A stretch of DNA of 31,998 nucleotides from JAVVUQ01 sp036653075 (GCA_036653075.1 JAVVUQ010000011.1:1-31998), one strand, 5' to 3'; shown: positions 16,371 through 26,779, counted from the first letter of the stretch. Translations and numbers: made by a program. The notes: generated by a model not told the origin, from the sequence alone.

Positions 16371-17693
16371 ATGAATTATCATTTTATTGGAATAGGTGGC
16401 GCTGGTATGAGCGCGCTTGCTGGATATTTACTTGAAAGCGGCGAAGTAGTGAGTGGAAGTGACTGTTGTGAGAGTGAAAACACATTGCGATTACAAAAAA
16501 ACAATGCGTTAATATACATAGGGCATAACAAATCGCATATTTTTGGCGCAGATAGAGTTATTTATACGGCAGCTATTCAAGAGGACAACGAGGAGCTTAT
16601 AGAAGCAAGGCGTAGCAAAATAGTATTGAATCGCAGAGAGGAATTGCTTGGAGAGATATTTAATAAGTATGATTATAACGTAGCTATCGCAGGAATGCAC
16701 GGCAAAACAACGACTACGGGAATGATTATTTCTATTTTTAAATATGCCAATTTAAACCCTACTTATTTTTTGGGCGGAACGCTAATTGATAACGATACAA
16801 ATTATGAAAAAAAGTCTACTTCAATTTGCCTTACAGAAGCGTGCGAATATAAACGTAGCTTTTTAAAACTATCTCCAAGCGTAAGCGTAATATTGAATAT
16901 TGATGTAGACCACACAGATTGCTATACCGATTTAAATGATATAGAAAATGCGTATAATGAATTTGCCAACAACACAAAAGCAGATGGAACTTTATTTGTG
17001 TATGATAAATACGCAAGTTTAATCAATAGAAAATCAATAACGTTCGGCGAAAAAAGCACATCAATTTTTCAAGCAATAAATATTAATAGCAATAACGGTA
17101 AATACAGTTTCGACGCGCTTTACAGAGGCGTTTTTGTTTCGCACATTGCATTGAATATGTTTGGACGCCATAATGTAATAAACGCTTTAGCGGCATTTAG
17201 CGTTGCTTTTATGACGGGAATAAGCGCAAAAGTTATCGCTGATTCATTGAATAACTATAAAGGTATAAAACGTCGATTTACTTTTCATTATATAAATGGT
17301 TTAAATATTATAGAAGATTATGCGCATCACCCAACTCAAATAAAAGCTGTTATCGCCTCAGCAAAAGAAATAAATAAGGAACATTTAACAGTTTTATTTC
17401 AACCGCATACCTATTCACGTACAAAAAGTTTAATGGCTGAGTTTACTACTTGCTTTAAAGGCGCCGATTCGGTAATTCTATTACCAGTTTTTTCAGCAAG
17501 AGAGCAAGTTTTAGAAAAAGGAACATCAATTGACCTATATAACTCAATAAAAAAATACGACGCAACTTTAGACTTAATTTATTGCGAAACATTAGATAAA
17601 GCAGCAAAAATTATACGCCAAAAATCAAAAAAAGATGATTTAACCCTTATTTTAGGCGCAGGCGACGTGGATAAAATCTTAAAAAAATTATAA
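16371..17693 (+). CDS. murC: UDP-N-acetylmuramate--L-alanine ligase
   Basis: MurC adds L-alanine to UDP-MurNAc in the first peptide step of peptidoglycan synthesis. The 440-aa product starts with the nucleotide-sugar-binding motif HFIGIGGAGMSALAGYLL. The ATP loop is GMHGKTTTT (108-116). The Mur ligase middle shows LNIDVDHTDCY and FGRHNVINALAAF, and EDYAHHPTQIKAVI marks the C-terminal domain. Length is slightly below the usual 450-460. GTGGAG lies about 8 nt before the ATG. It stands alone, outside any dcw cluster. Confidence 0.97.
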   Translation: MNYHFIGIGGAGMSALAGYLLESGEVVSGSDCCESENTLRLQKNNALIYIGHNKSHIFGADRVIYTAAIQEDNEELIEARRSKIVLNRREELLGEIFNKYDYNVAIAGMHGKTTTTGMIISIFKYANLNPTYFLGGTLIDNDTNYEKKSTSICLTEACEYKRSFLKLSPSVSVILNIDVDHTDCYTDLNDIENAYNEFANNTKADGTLFVYDKYASLINRKSITFGEKSTSIFQAININSNNGKYSFDALYRGVFVSHIALNMFGRHNVINALAAFSVAFMTGISAKVIADSLNNYKGIKRRFTFHYINGLNIIEDYAHHPTQIKAVIASAKEINKEHLTVLFQPHTYSRTKSLMAEFTTCFKGADSVILLPVFSAREQVLEKGTSIDLYNSIKKYDATLDLIYCETLDKAAKIIRQKSKKDDLTLILGAGDVDKILKKL

Positions 17694-18093
17694 TTATAAA
17701 TAATAACGCATAATATACATAACTTTCAAGTGTTGATAAAAATTAAATATTATTAATATTATTGTATATTATACAATTAATTTTAGTATTGTTAAAATTT
17801 AAAGAAATACAATATGCAATTATATTCAATGAACTTTGATGTTGGTGGAACGAAACAAAGACTACGTAACAAAATATCCACAATTCGCAATAAAATATAA
17901 TTTTATTTATAAATCGTCGTGTATAATTATTAATAATTATGAAATTCAACTTTTTAATTTACCAAAATTTATAATAAATTAAGCAATAAATAATTATAAA
18001 AAAGCAATCTAAAAATATTATAAAATTAGGATAAAAAAACCTAAAATATATTAAAATATTATTATAATAAATAATTAGTTAGATAATGGCGAT
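17694..18093. other. A/T-rich convergent spacer, no gene seen
   Basis: The stretch lies between the murC and prfB ends. A 68-codon open frame at 17949-17743 (minus) has no ribosome site and a low-complexity, Ile/Asn-rich translation, so I do not call it. The less A/T-rich patch at 17830-17890 may be a gene remnant, without evidence. Confidence 0.6.
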
Positions 18094-18130
18094 AAAAACG
18101 GAGCTATTGCATAAATTGCAAAAGCTCCGT
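18094..18130 (-). terminator. Terminator of the secA-prfB unit
   Basis: On the minus strand, ACGGAGCT pairs with AGCTCCGT, with an inner TTGCA/TGCAA stem, followed by TTTTT. It begins 5 nt after the prfB stop. Confidence 0.9.
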
Positions 18131-18134
18131 AAAC

Positions 18135-19239
18135 TTAGCATTTACTTAAATAATCTTCTATAAAGGGTTGAATATTGCCGTCCATAACGTCTATTATGTT
18201 GGCGTTTTCGTAGCCTGTGCGGTGATCTTTGACTAAGGTATAGGGGCAAAAAACGTATGAGCGAATTTGGCTGCCCCATTCTATTCGTTTTATATCGCCT
18301 TTAAGTTGTGACGCCTCTTCCATTTGTTCCCGTTCTTTTTTTTCAATGAGTTGTCCTTTAAGCATAGCCATTGCTTGCGCGCGATTTTGCAGTTGACTGC
18401 GTTCGTTTTGGCAAGCCACGATAATGCCTGATGGAATGTGTGTAATACGGATAGCGCTTTCAGTTTTATTTACATTTTGTCCGCCTGCGCCGCTGCTGTG
18501 GTAGGTATCTACTTTTAGGTCTTTATCTTCGATAATGATATCGATATCGTTGTCTATTTCGGGCATTACCTCTACTGAAGCGAAGCTTGTGTGGCGTCGT
18601 TTATTGGCGTCGAAGGGGGATATTCTCACTAATCTATGCACGCCTTTTTCCGCTTTTAAATATCCATAGGCGTTTTGTCCAGTAATGGAAAAAGTCACAG
18701 ATTTTATTCCTGCTTCTTCGCCGTCTAATTGATCGATAAGACGCATTTTATATCCTCTGTTTTCGCAATAATGCAAATACATACGATACAGCATACTCAC
18801 CCAATCTTGCGCTTCTGTTCCGCCTGCGCCAGCGTGCAAAGTCATAATTGCGTTATACGAATCATATTTGCCTGAAAGCAACGTTTCAATATGCAATTGG
18901 TCTATATCCTTTTTTAAATCTTCTAATTCAGCTGTTGCAGCCTCTAACATTTCTTCATCGCTACCTGATATATCGATAAGTTCGTCAATTTCTTTTAATT
19001 TATTTTCCAAAGCGTAATAGCCTTTTAATTGGCGTTCGATATTTTTGCTACGTTGTGAAACTTTCTGCGCAACGGCTTGATCCATCCAAAAATTATCTTC
19101 GTGAGATTTTGCTGTCAAATCGGCAAGTTCCGTCTTTAAAGCCGCTAAGTCAAAGAGACTCCCCTATCCCTTTCAATTTAAACACTGATTCTCGTATATC
19201 ACGATTAATTTCTTCAATCTGTATCAAATTTATCACCAT
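18135..19239 (-). CDS. prfB: Peptide chain release factor 2, with programmed +1 frameshift
   Basis: RF2 ends translation at UGA and UAA. It is encoded as complement(19153..19239) joined to complement(18135..19151), about 367 aa, which is normal. The zero-frame part ends GIGESL-stop; after CTT at 19155-19153 the ribosome skips T19152 and continues with GAC (DLAALKTELADL). The slip site CTT TGA C and the upstream internal Shine-Dalgarno AGGGGAG match the known RF2 autoregulation element. The SPF stop-codon motif is at 207-209 and the GGQ catalytic motif at 252-254. The start may be ATG (19239) or TTG (19227); the latter has better spacing to GGTGA. It lies 34 nt after secA, an operon order as in Bacillus. 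Confidence 0.97.
19149..19172 (-). promoter_or_regulatory. RF2 programmed frameshift site
   Basis: Minus strand: AGGGGAG, three bases, CTT TGA C. The in-frame TGA at 19152-19150 is decoded as a stop when RF2 is plentiful and bypassed by a +1 shift when RF2 is scarce. Confidence 0.96.
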
Positions 19240-19273
19240 CCTTTAATAGTAAAATATATTTGTTAAGTTACAT

Positions 19274-21961
19274 TTATGCTTTTCTTGCTTCACGTTTAGC
19301 TTTGCGTTCTTCTTCCATTAATTTTTTATGTTCTTCTTTTCCGCAACAATTTTTGTATTTCAATCCGCTACCGCAAGGGCAAGGGCCGTTAAAGTTTTTT
19401 TCTGCGTTGATTTCGCCTTCCGCCTTTAATTCTGTTGCTTGAGTGCGACGAACTTGAGCGAATAATAAAAAGCGTATAGTATCCATTTGGATATTGTTTT
19501 GCATTTCCATAAACATATCATAACCCATTTGTTTAAACATTATTAATGGATCTTTTTGACCGAACGCTTGTAACCGTACGCTATCTTTAAGATTTTCCAT
19601 ATCGTCGATATGTTCCATCCATTTTGAAGTAATTGTTCTAAGTAATATATACCGTTCTACTTCGCCATAATCAATACCCGCAGCTTTTCCGTCAATTAAT
19701 CTATTATTGATATAATCTTTAACTGCTTCGCTCCATTCTTCTTTTATATCTTCAACTTTGCGTTCTTTATCCGAATCGGCAAAAAATCCGTCGCATTCGG
19801 GCAAATATCTATCCGCTTCTTTTTGCATTTTATCGATATCGAATGTTTTGCTATTCATATTTCCGTTTGTAATTTTGTTAAATGAATTATCACAATAAAT
19901 ATTCACCATTTCCATAATATTAGAGTGGATATCTTCTCCGTTGAGAACTTTGCGGCGTTGAGAGTAAATCAAGTTACGTTGCAAGTTAAATACGTCGTCG
20001 TATTGAACGACGCTTTTTCTTGCGCCGAAGTTGCGACCTTCGATGTTCTTTTGAGCGGTTTCGATGCTTTTGGTAATCATTGAGTTGCTTATAGGGGTAT
20101 TTTCGTCGACTTTAAGCAAATTGAACATACCCTGCATTTTTTCGCCGCCAAAGACTCTTGCCAAGTCATCTTCAAGTGAAATAAAGAAAACGCTACTTCC
20201 AGGATCGCCTTGTCGACCGGAGCGCCCACGTAATTGATCGTCGATACGTCTACTTTCGTGGCGTTCTGTACCCATTATGTGTAAGCCGCCAACGGAAATG
20301 ACTTCATTTTTTTCCATAGCGATTTCGTTTTCAAATCTACTTAGTAATTGGCGATAAATCTTTTGCAAGCGATCTGTTTCGTTGTCGCCTTCAGCGTAGC
20401 TACAAGCAATTTCAATTTCTTCAAATTTAAAACCTTGTTTATGCATTTCCTGTTTAGCCATAAATTCCATATTACCGCCAAGCAAGATATCCGTGCCTCT
20501 GCCAGCCATATTAGTGGCGATAGTAACGGCATTTTTTCTGCCAGCTTGCGCAACGATTTCCGCTTCTTTTTCGTGATTTTTGGCATTTAAAACATTATGT
20601 TTAATGCCAGCGTGGGATAATTCAGCGGATAATTCTTCACTTTTTTCGACGGTAATAGTACCAATTAAGAGTGGCTGTCCAGATTTATGTCTTTCTTTAA
20701 TGTCGTTAACAATAGCGTTTATTTTGCCTTTGTGCGTGCTATAAATAACGTCGTCATAGTCTATTCTAATGCAAGGTTTATTAGTTGGAATGACAACGAC
20801 GTCCAAGTTATAAATGGAATTAAATTCTCCTTCTTCCGTCTTAGCTGTTCCCGTCATACCAGAGAGCTTTTTGTATAATCTAAATAAGTTTTGAAAGCTT
20901 ATCGTTGCAAGCGTTCTATTTTCTTCACGAACACGCACTCCTTCTTTAGCTTCAATTGCTTGGTGTAAGCCGTTAGAGAAACGTCTGCCTTCCATTTTAC
21001 GTCCAGTAAACTCATCGACAATCAATATTTCGCCATTTTCTACGATGTAATTACTATCTCGTTTCATTGTTACGTTGGCGCGTAAAGATTGGTTTAAGAA
21101 ATGGTTTAAGGAGGTGTTTTCAATATCGCTCAAGTTGTCAATTGAATAGTATCTTTCAGCTTTTTCTATTCCGCTGTCTGTTAAGCGAACAGCTTTTTCC
21201 TTTTCTTCGTATTCATAATCTTCTGATTTAAGTCCTTTAATAAACCTATCGGCTTTTTTATAATCGTCACTTGACTTATCGCCAGCGCCCGCTATAATAA
21301 GTGGCGTTCTCGCTTCATCGATTAAAATACTATCCACTTCGTCGATAATACAATAATTCAAATCACGTTGCACTAAAGCGTTGGCGCTCATTGCCATATT
21401 ATCACGCAAATAATCGAATCCAAATTCGTTGTTTGTGCCATAAGTAATATCGCAAGCGTACGCCGCTTGTTTTTCTTTTTGTTCTTGACGGTTGAGTATA
21501 ACGCCGACACTTAAGCCTAAAAATCTATGAATCTTGCCCATCCATTCGCAGTCACGTTTAGCTAAGTATTCGTTTACCGTAATTATATGCACGCCTTTTC
21601 CCATTAAAGCATTTAAATAGGCGGGCAGGGTCGAAACAAGGGTTTTACCTTCGCCAGTACTCATTTGACAAATTCTGCCTTGATGCAAGACAATACCGCC
21701 CATAATTTGCACATAATATGGTCGTTGTTTAATTACTCGCCACGCCGCTTCTCTAACCGTAGCGAAGGCTAAAGGCAATATATCTTCAAGCGATTTACCA
21801 TTGGCTATTTCTTGTTTTAACATAGGCGTCATTTCTTGCAATTGCTCATCTGTCATTGCCTTAAACTCTGCTTCTTTTTCACATACTTTGTCTGCAATCA
21901 CTCGAATGCTTTTTAGCTGTCTTTCATTTTGTGACGGAAACAATTTATCAAATAATCCCAT
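19274..21961 (-). CDS. secA: Protein translocase ATPase SecA
   Basis: SecA drives preprotein export through SecYEG. I start at the ATG at 21961 (MGLFDKLFPS), with GGAGAG 6 nt ahead; the frame is open further upstream but without family similarity. The 895-aa product has Walker A STGEGKT (101-107), the DEVDSILIDEARTPL motif, the helicase core block GRGTDILLGG, RGRSGRQGDPG, and a C-terminal zinc-binding SEC-C motif CPCGSGLKYKNCC that contacts SecB or ribosomes in other species. It is complete, and upstream of prfB in the same unit. Confidence 0.98.
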   Translation of the reverse strand: MGLFDKLFPSQNERQLKSIRVIADKVCEKEAEFKAMTDEQLQEMTPMLKQEIANGKSLEDILPLAFATVREAAWRVIKQRPYYVQIMGGIVLHQGRICQMSTGEGKTLVSTLPAYLNALMGKGVHIITVNEYLAKRDCEWMGKIHRFLGLSVGVILNRQEQKEKQAAYACDITYGTNNEFGFDYLRDNMAMSANALVQRDLNYCIIDEVDSILIDEARTPLIIAGAGDKSSDDYKKADRFIKGLKSEDYEYEEKEKAVRLTDSGIEKAERYYSIDNLSDIENTSLNHFLNQSLRANVTMKRDSNYIVENGEILIVDEFTGRKMEGRRFSNGLHQAIEAKEGVRVREENRTLATISFQNLFRLYKKLSGMTGTAKTEEGEFNSIYNLDVVVIPTNKPCIRIDYDDVIYSTHKGKINAIVNDIKERHKSGQPLLIGTITVEKSEELSAELSHAGIKHNVLNAKNHEKEAEIVAQAGRKNAVTIATNMAGRGTDILLGGNMEFMAKQEMHKQGFKFEEIEIACSYAEGDNETDRLQKIYRQLLSRFENEIAMEKNEVISVGGLHIMGTERHESRRIDDQLRGRSGRQGDPGSSVFFISLEDDLARVFGGEKMQGMFNLLKVDENTPISNSMITKSIETAQKNIEGRNFGARKSVVQYDDVFNLQRNLIYSQRRKVLNGEDIHSNIMEMVNIYCDNSFNKITNGNMNSKTFDIDKMQKEADRYLPECDGFFADSDKERKVEDIKEEWSEAVKDYINNRLIDGKAAGIDYGEVERYILLRTITSKWMEHIDDMENLKDSVRLQAFGQKDPLIMFKQMGYDMFMEMQNNIQMDTIRFLLFAQVRRTQATELKAEGEINAEKNFNGPCPCGSGLKYKNCCGKEEHKKLMEEERKAKREARKA

Positions 21962-22249
21962 TTTATCTCTCCATTTTCGGCTAATAACCGTTATTTTAAT
22001 CGAAGTCACTTTTAAGAAATCAAATATTATATTTATAATTTATACTGCTATTTATTTTTAAAATGTGTATCATTATATTGAATTTTTATAAGATACTTTG
22101 AATTATAATATATTTTTATGAATTATATATTGATTTTATCTTTATTTTACTTATATTTGTTTGTATTTTGTAATTAATAAACAAATAATGTATAATTAGT
22201 AAGCGAATAAGGCTTTAATCAATAAATTATCTATCAATTAATAATATAA

Positions 22250-24472
22250 TCAATCAAAATACATTTTGTACTTTTTTTCTTCATCTACAAGGAAGGAATC
22301 TAACAAAGTATTCCGAGTGATAATGTAATTGTTTTTTACCATTGCGTAAAGATGTTTTCGATTGCCGACGATTACGACTGATTTTTTCGCTCGAGTAACA
22401 GCGGTGTATAACAAATTTTTATTTAAAATCGTGGGCGGTCCGCTCATAAGCGCAATAACAACCATATCAAACTCGCTGCCTTGGCTTTTATGAATAGTAA
22501 TGCAATAAGCAAGCATTAAATTTACCAAATCGCCTAAGCCATATTCGACTACTCTATTGTCTTCAAATATGACAGTTAATCCCGACTCGGTGACGTCTGA
22601 AATAAAGCCTAAATCGCCGTTAAAAACGCCGTCGCCCGATTCAATTTGTCCGTTACATAATTCTTTGTACCATTCTACTTGATAATCGTTAGTTGTTTGC
22701 ATTACTTTATCGCCTACTCTAAAAATGGTGTTACCGTGTTTAATTTGATTTTTAGATTTACTTGGCGGATTAATAGCGGATTGAAGCAAAGCGTTAATGT
22801 TTTCAACGCCCGAAACGCCTGCTTTCATTGGCGATAGAACTTGAATTTCTGATGGTTTTAAATTGCCGAATTTTGGTAATCTTTTACATACTAACTCAAC
22901 TGTTAAATTAGCTACTTGTTCGGGCGAGTCGACGCTCATATAGAAAAAATCGCTACTTTTGTTATTGATAACGGGCATTTCACATTCGTTTATTAAATGC
23001 GCGTTACTTATTATCAAACTATCGTCGGCTTGTCGGTAGATATACGTTAAATAGTTTATCTTTACAAATCCGCTTCGAATAATATCTGATAGCACATTGC
23101 CTGCGCCTACCGATGGAAGCTGGTCTTTATCGCCGACAAGTACCATTCTTGCGCCTGGCCTAATCGCTTTTATTAAAGCGTTAAATACAAATACATCGAC
23201 CATTGACATCTCATCGACAATAATTACATCGGCGTCTAAAGGATTATTCTCATCCTTGGCAAAGTACATACCATTGCGATACTGCATCTCTAACGCTCGA
23301 TGAATAGTTTTAGCTTCTTGTCCTGTCGCTTGTTGCATTCGTTTTGCTGCGCGTCCTGTTGGCGTTACACAAAGTGGTTTAAGCCCTTTGCATTCGAATA
23401 GATAACACACGCATTTTATTATTGTTGTTTTGCCTGTGCCTGGGCCGCCAGTAATTACGCTAACCCCTTCGTTTACCGCCGCTTGAATTGCAGCGCGCTG
23501 TAATTCGTGCAATTTTATGTTGTTTAAAGATTCAAAATGAGATATTAAATCAGTATCTTCGTTTTTATTCGAAACAGCGTGTATAAGTTTGATTAATCGT
23601 CCCGCTATCGACCTTTCAGTATTATAATATTTCATTAATGAAATACATCTGTCATTTTCTATCGTTAAGCGTTTTATCATCATTTCTAATTCAAGATGTT
23701 GTAAAACGTTTTCAATTTTGCTTATCAATGATTCAACGTCAATACGTAAAAGTTTAGACGCTCCTAAGATTATGTCCTCCATTTTCATATAAGTATTTCC
23801 ATTTTTATCGGCATTTTCTTGTAAACAATGCACAATTCCAGCCCTAATTCGAAAATCACTATCAAATTCATAACCTATACTTTGCGCAATTCTATCAGCT
23901 GTTATAAAACCTACGCCATCTACATCGCTAATCAATTTATAAGGATTTGATTTTACCGTTTCAATTGTCGATTGCTTGTACACATTATAAATTTTCATCG
24001 CAAGATTAATAGTCATATTGTATCCTTGAAGAAACACTATTTGCTCTTGCATTTCCTTAATTCCTTTGTAAGCGTCACCAATAGCTAACGCTTTTTTTTT
24101 GGAAATTCCTTTAACCGACGACAATAATTCAGGCGAATCTTCTAATATTTTAAGTGATTCTTTTTTAAAACGTCCAACAATCGCTTTCGCTGTCGCAGGG
24201 CCAAGTCCTTTTATTAATCCGCTCGCTAAGTATCGCTCGATTCCAATAATGGTTTGAGGCGATGCAACTATGCACTCAGTAACAGAAAACTGTTCGCCAA
24301 ACTTAGCGTGAGATGTCATCTCTCCTGTCAATGTCAAAATCTCGCCTTCACTAACAGCAGGCAAAAATCCAACACATATTATAGACTCTTTATCACGTTG
24401 TAATTGTAAAACCGTATAGCCGTTTTCTGCATTATAAAATATAACTGATTGTACAGTACCTTTTAAATTCAT
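22250..24472 (-). CDS. recD2: RecD2-family 5'-3' DNA helicase
   Basis: A 740-aa SF1B helicase of the RecD2 type, which acts without RecBC in genome stability and repair. The N-terminal region is an OB-like fold (about 1-70), followed by tandem helix-hairpin-helix segments (IKGLGPATAKAIVGRF; VKGISKKKALAIG; VDGVGFITADRIAQSIG). The helicase core has Walker A GGPGTGKTT (342-350), Walker B VDEMSMVD (419-426), GDKDQLPSVGAGNVL, and the C-terminal ITIHKSQGSEFD and YTAVTRAKKSVVIVG. AAAGGAAA precedes the ATG. It starts 97 nt after corA on the same strand and may be co-transcribed with it. Confidence 0.97.
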   Translation of the reverse strand: MNLKGTVQSVIFYNAENGYTVLQLQRDKESIICVGFLPAVSEGEILTLTGEMTSHAKFGEQFSVTECIVASPQTIIGIERYLASGLIKGLGPATAKAIVGRFKKESLKILEDSPELLSSVKGISKKKALAIGDAYKGIKEMQEQIVFLQGYNMTINLAMKIYNVYKQSTIETVKSNPYKLISDVDGVGFITADRIAQSIGYEFDSDFRIRAGIVHCLQENADKNGNTYMKMEDIILGASKLLRIDVESLISKIENVLQHLELEMMIKRLTIENDRCISLMKYYNTERSIAGRLIKLIHAVSNKNEDTDLISHFESLNNIKLHELQRAAIQAAVNEGVSVITGGPGTGKTTIIKCVCYLFECKGLKPLCVTPTGRAAKRMQQATGQEAKTIHRALEMQYRNGMYFAKDENNPLDADVIIVDEMSMVDVFVFNALIKAIRPGARMVLVGDKDQLPSVGAGNVLSDIIRSGFVKINYLTYIYRQADDSLIISNAHLINECEMPVINNKSSDFFYMSVDSPEQVANLTVELVCKRLPKFGNLKPSEIQVLSPMKAGVSGVENINALLQSAINPPSKSKNQIKHGNTIFRVGDKVMQTTNDYQVEWYKELCNGQIESGDGVFNGDLGFISDVTESGLTVIFEDNRVVEYGLGDLVNLMLAYCITIHKSQGSEFDMVVIALMSGPPTILNKNLLYTAVTRAKKSVVIVGNRKHLYAMVKNNYIITRNTLLDSFLVDEEKKYKMYFD

Positions 24473-24569
24473 TATATTTCCTTTTTATTAAATATAGGAA
24501 TTTTTTAAAAGTTTCTTCAAATTTCTCGCAATTTCATAAAAAAGCGTTATAATTCATTTTAATTACAGT

Positions 24570-25562
24570 TTACTTTAAATGTTTTTTCTTACGTTTTTTA
24601 TGAGTTTCCAAGCGCAGAGAATTATTGATTTTCACAATTGCGATAATTCCCAAAGCAGAAAGAATAAATGCGATAATTATTACGATAATAAAGCCTAATG
24701 GGTGGTTCATAAAAGGTAGATTTACATTCATTCCCCAAATGCTTGTGATAAGGGTAGGAATTGCTAAAATAATGCTTATCATTGTAAAGACTTTCATTAC
24801 GATGTTAAGGTTGTTGCTAACAATACTGGCAAAAGCGTCCATTGTGCCTGACAATATATCGCTATAAATGGAGCACATTTCTTGCGCTTGTTTGTTTTCT
24901 CTAATTACATCGTCCATAAGTTCGACGTCTTCTTCGTATTTTTTTATTTCTTCAAAGGTTCGAAACCGTTCAAGTACGTATTCGTTTGCGTTTATTCCTG
25001 TCGCAAAATAAACCAAGGATTTTTCCAATTCCATTAATTGAATTAACTCTTTGTTTTTCATACTACGACGTAACTCCGATTGAACACGATTGCTCACTCT
25101 ATCTATAAGCTTAAGATGTTGCAAAAATTTAGTCGAATTGCGTAACAATAACATTAAAACATTTCTCGTTCGTTTGTAAGAATATACGTCTTTAACTCGT
25201 CCTTCTAAAAAATCTGATACTACGGCGCATTCTCGTAATGAAACCGTAACAAAGTAATCTTCATTATATATCATACCAAGCGGAATTGTGGAATATTTAA
25301 TTTGCATTCCTTCGCTGTCAGATTCTTCCATTTGAGGCGTATCTACTACTATTAAAGTGCAACCGTCATCACGTTCGATATGAGCGCGCTCCTCCTCATC
25401 TAACGAAACTTTAAGCATATCTAACGGAACATTAATCAAAGCGCTAAGCGTTTCCAATTCTTTATCATTAGGCGCAATTAAATCAAACCAGCATCCTTTT
25501 TTCGCTTCTTCAAAAGGAATTTCTTTTAATCCTTTAGTTTCTGTCAAAAACACTTTAATCAT
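24570..25562 (-). CDS. corA: CorA family divalent cation (Mg2+) transporter
   Basis: A 330-aa inner-membrane channel of the CorA family. The long soluble N-terminal domain (1-245) includes a helical coiled region (about 150-230). Two membrane helices lie at about 255-275 and 291-311. The pore-signature GMN (277-279, in SIWGMNVNLPF) is intact, which marks a true CorA transporter for Mg2+ and possibly Co2+ or Ni2+. The acidic loop between helices is partly replaced (MNHPLG). The strong site GGGAGGTGA precedes the ATG, and a good promoter lies about 150 nt upstream. Confidence 0.95.
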   Translation of the reverse strand: MIKVFLTETKGLKEIPFEEAKKGCWFDLIAPNDKELETLSALINVPLDMLKVSLDEEERAHIERDDGCTLIVVDTPQMEESDSEGMQIKYSTIPLGMIYNEDYFVTVSLRECAVVSDFLEGRVKDVYSYKRTRNVLMLLLRNSTKFLQHLKLIDRVSNRVQSELRRSMKNKELIQLMELEKSLVYFATGINANEYVLERFRTFEEIKKYEEDVELMDDVIRENKQAQEMCSIYSDILSGTMDAFASIVSNNLNIVMKVFTMISIILAIPTLITSIWGMNVNLPFMNHPLGFIIVIIIAFILSALGIIAIVKINNSLRLETHKKRKKKHLK

Positions 25563-25718
25563 ATTTCACCTCCCTTCATATTATACTTAACACAAACAAG
25601 TAATGCTATTTAAATTTAAAATATTTATTCTTATGTAGTAATTTTGAATAATAAAATTACCTAATATAACAACTATACGCTTAAACAAATACATATCCAA
25701 ATATATAGATATCAATAC

Positions 25719-25748
25719 ATTATATCATTATTTTCCTTGTATTGTCAA
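25719..25748 (-). promoter_or_regulatory. Sigma-A promoter of corA
   Basis: Minus strand: TTGACA (25748-25743), 18-nt spacer, TATAAT (25724-25719). Both hexamers are perfect. The leader is about 150 nt. Confidence 0.88.
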
Positions 25749-25930
25749 CAGTCTATCGCAATTTTTATGCAATCATTAAATATAAGAAGGCGTAACAAAT
25801 ATTATAAATAAGTATAACAAAAATTTAATCATTTAAAAAATCAAGATAAATAATAAAATGATTTTTCTATGTAAATAATAGTTATCTGCAAATTATAAAA
25901 AAACAATTATAAAATATATTTATTAGTGAT

Positions 25931-26030
25931 TAAACTAATTAAAAAATGTATACGTAATTAAAATAATTATAAAATAATATATACGAGAATAAACTAATTA
26001 TAAAATATATGCGTAATAAAAATAATATAT
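25931..26030. repeat. Imperfect tandem repeat, about 60 bp unit, about 1.7 copies
   Basis: TAAACTAATTA plus following (T/A)AAA(A/T)T(A/G)TATNCGTAAT recur at about 25931 and 25990. The rest of 25563-26107 contains the corA leader and promoter and no gene. Confidence 0.6.
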
Positions 26031-26107
26031 AATTTTTTTATTCATATAAAGTTTAAAGGCGATAAAAAAATTGTGTAATGAGCGGTGTAACTGACGATTT
26101 AAATATT

Positions 26108-26614
26108 TCAATTAAATTTAAGTTGAAACAGTAATTTTTTTAGCGGTAAATAGGCAACCAAAAAAATAGCGAAATTGCCAAACACGTGCATAGCAAAAAA
26201 ATATATTCCAGATAAAAATCGGATATAAAAGGTAGCTCCATAAAATAATGTATCGGCAGCTACTGTCAAGATGTCAAATGAAAAAGTTAATATAGCGGCG
26301 CATAGCGCATACCAAAAGCGTCCGCCTTTTTTGTTTAAGGATACGACAAATGCGCAAAGAGGTAATGATGTAAAATATATTAAATAACATATCCACCAAG
26401 AACCTAAAAATCCATATATAGCGCCTTCGATTAAAACAAATGCAAAAGCGGATAACATAGTTAATTTCCAACCAAAAACAGCTGTATAAATAAAAAGCAA
26501 TAAAGTTACAATTTCAATGTTAGGCAGCCAAGATAAAGAAAGCTTGCCTAAAGTAAGCGTCGCTGTCATAAACGCCGCAACTGCTATTTTAATTCCCGCT
26601 TTTTTTTTAAACAT
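26108..26614 (-). CDS. ECF transporter S component, probably for cobalamin
   Basis: A 168-aa, very hydrophobic protein with about five to six spans. The compact layout (GKLSLSWLPNIEIVTLLLF; FAFVLIEGAIYGF; YALCAAILTFSFDILTVAAD) is that of the substrate-binding S subunit of energy-coupling-factor transporters. It would need a shared EcfA-EcfA'-EcfT module encoded elsewhere. The substrate is inferred as vitamin B12, because the gene lies 233 nt downstream of a DUF4430-like lipoprotein that follows a cobalamin riboswitch on the same strand. The ribosome site is weak (AAAGGCG), suggesting coupling to the upstream message. Confidence 0.85.
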   Translation of the reverse strand: MFKKKAGIKIAVAAFMTATLTLGKLSLSWLPNIEIVTLLLFIYTAVFGWKLTMLSAFAFVLIEGAIYGFLGSWWICYLIYFTSLPLCAFVVSLNKKGGRFWYALCAAILTFSFDILTVAADTLFYGATFYIRFLSGIYFFAMHVFGNFAIFLVAYLPLKKLLFQLKFN

Positions 26615-26700
26615 TCTATTCGCCTTTATATGTTATTTTCGCTTTACTATAATAGTATAGCGGTATTTAAATTAAATAAATTATTTTTTTGCGCAATGCG

Positions 26701-26774
26701 TAGCAACCGATAAATAAAACATTGTAACGTAATATATTAAAATTGCGTTAAAATGAAATACTTATCGGTTGCTA
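26701..26774. repeat. Inverted repeat with nested stem in the B12 operon spacer
   Basis: The 13-bp arms TAGCAACCGATAA (26701-26713) and TTATCGGTTGCTA (26762-26774) match perfectly. Inside, AACGTAAT can pair with ATTGCGTT. On the operon strand this would fold between the two coding regions. Confidence 0.8.
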
Positions 26775-26779
26775 TGGAA

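Noticed and set aside
17743..17949. 68-codon minus-strand open frame between murC and prfB
   Set aside because: It has low-complexity Ile/Asn content, no ribosome site and no recognisable motif.
25563..25712. M-box magnesium riboswitch before corA
   Set aside because: None of the conserved M-box blocks are seen; the leader is A/T-rich with one small hairpin.
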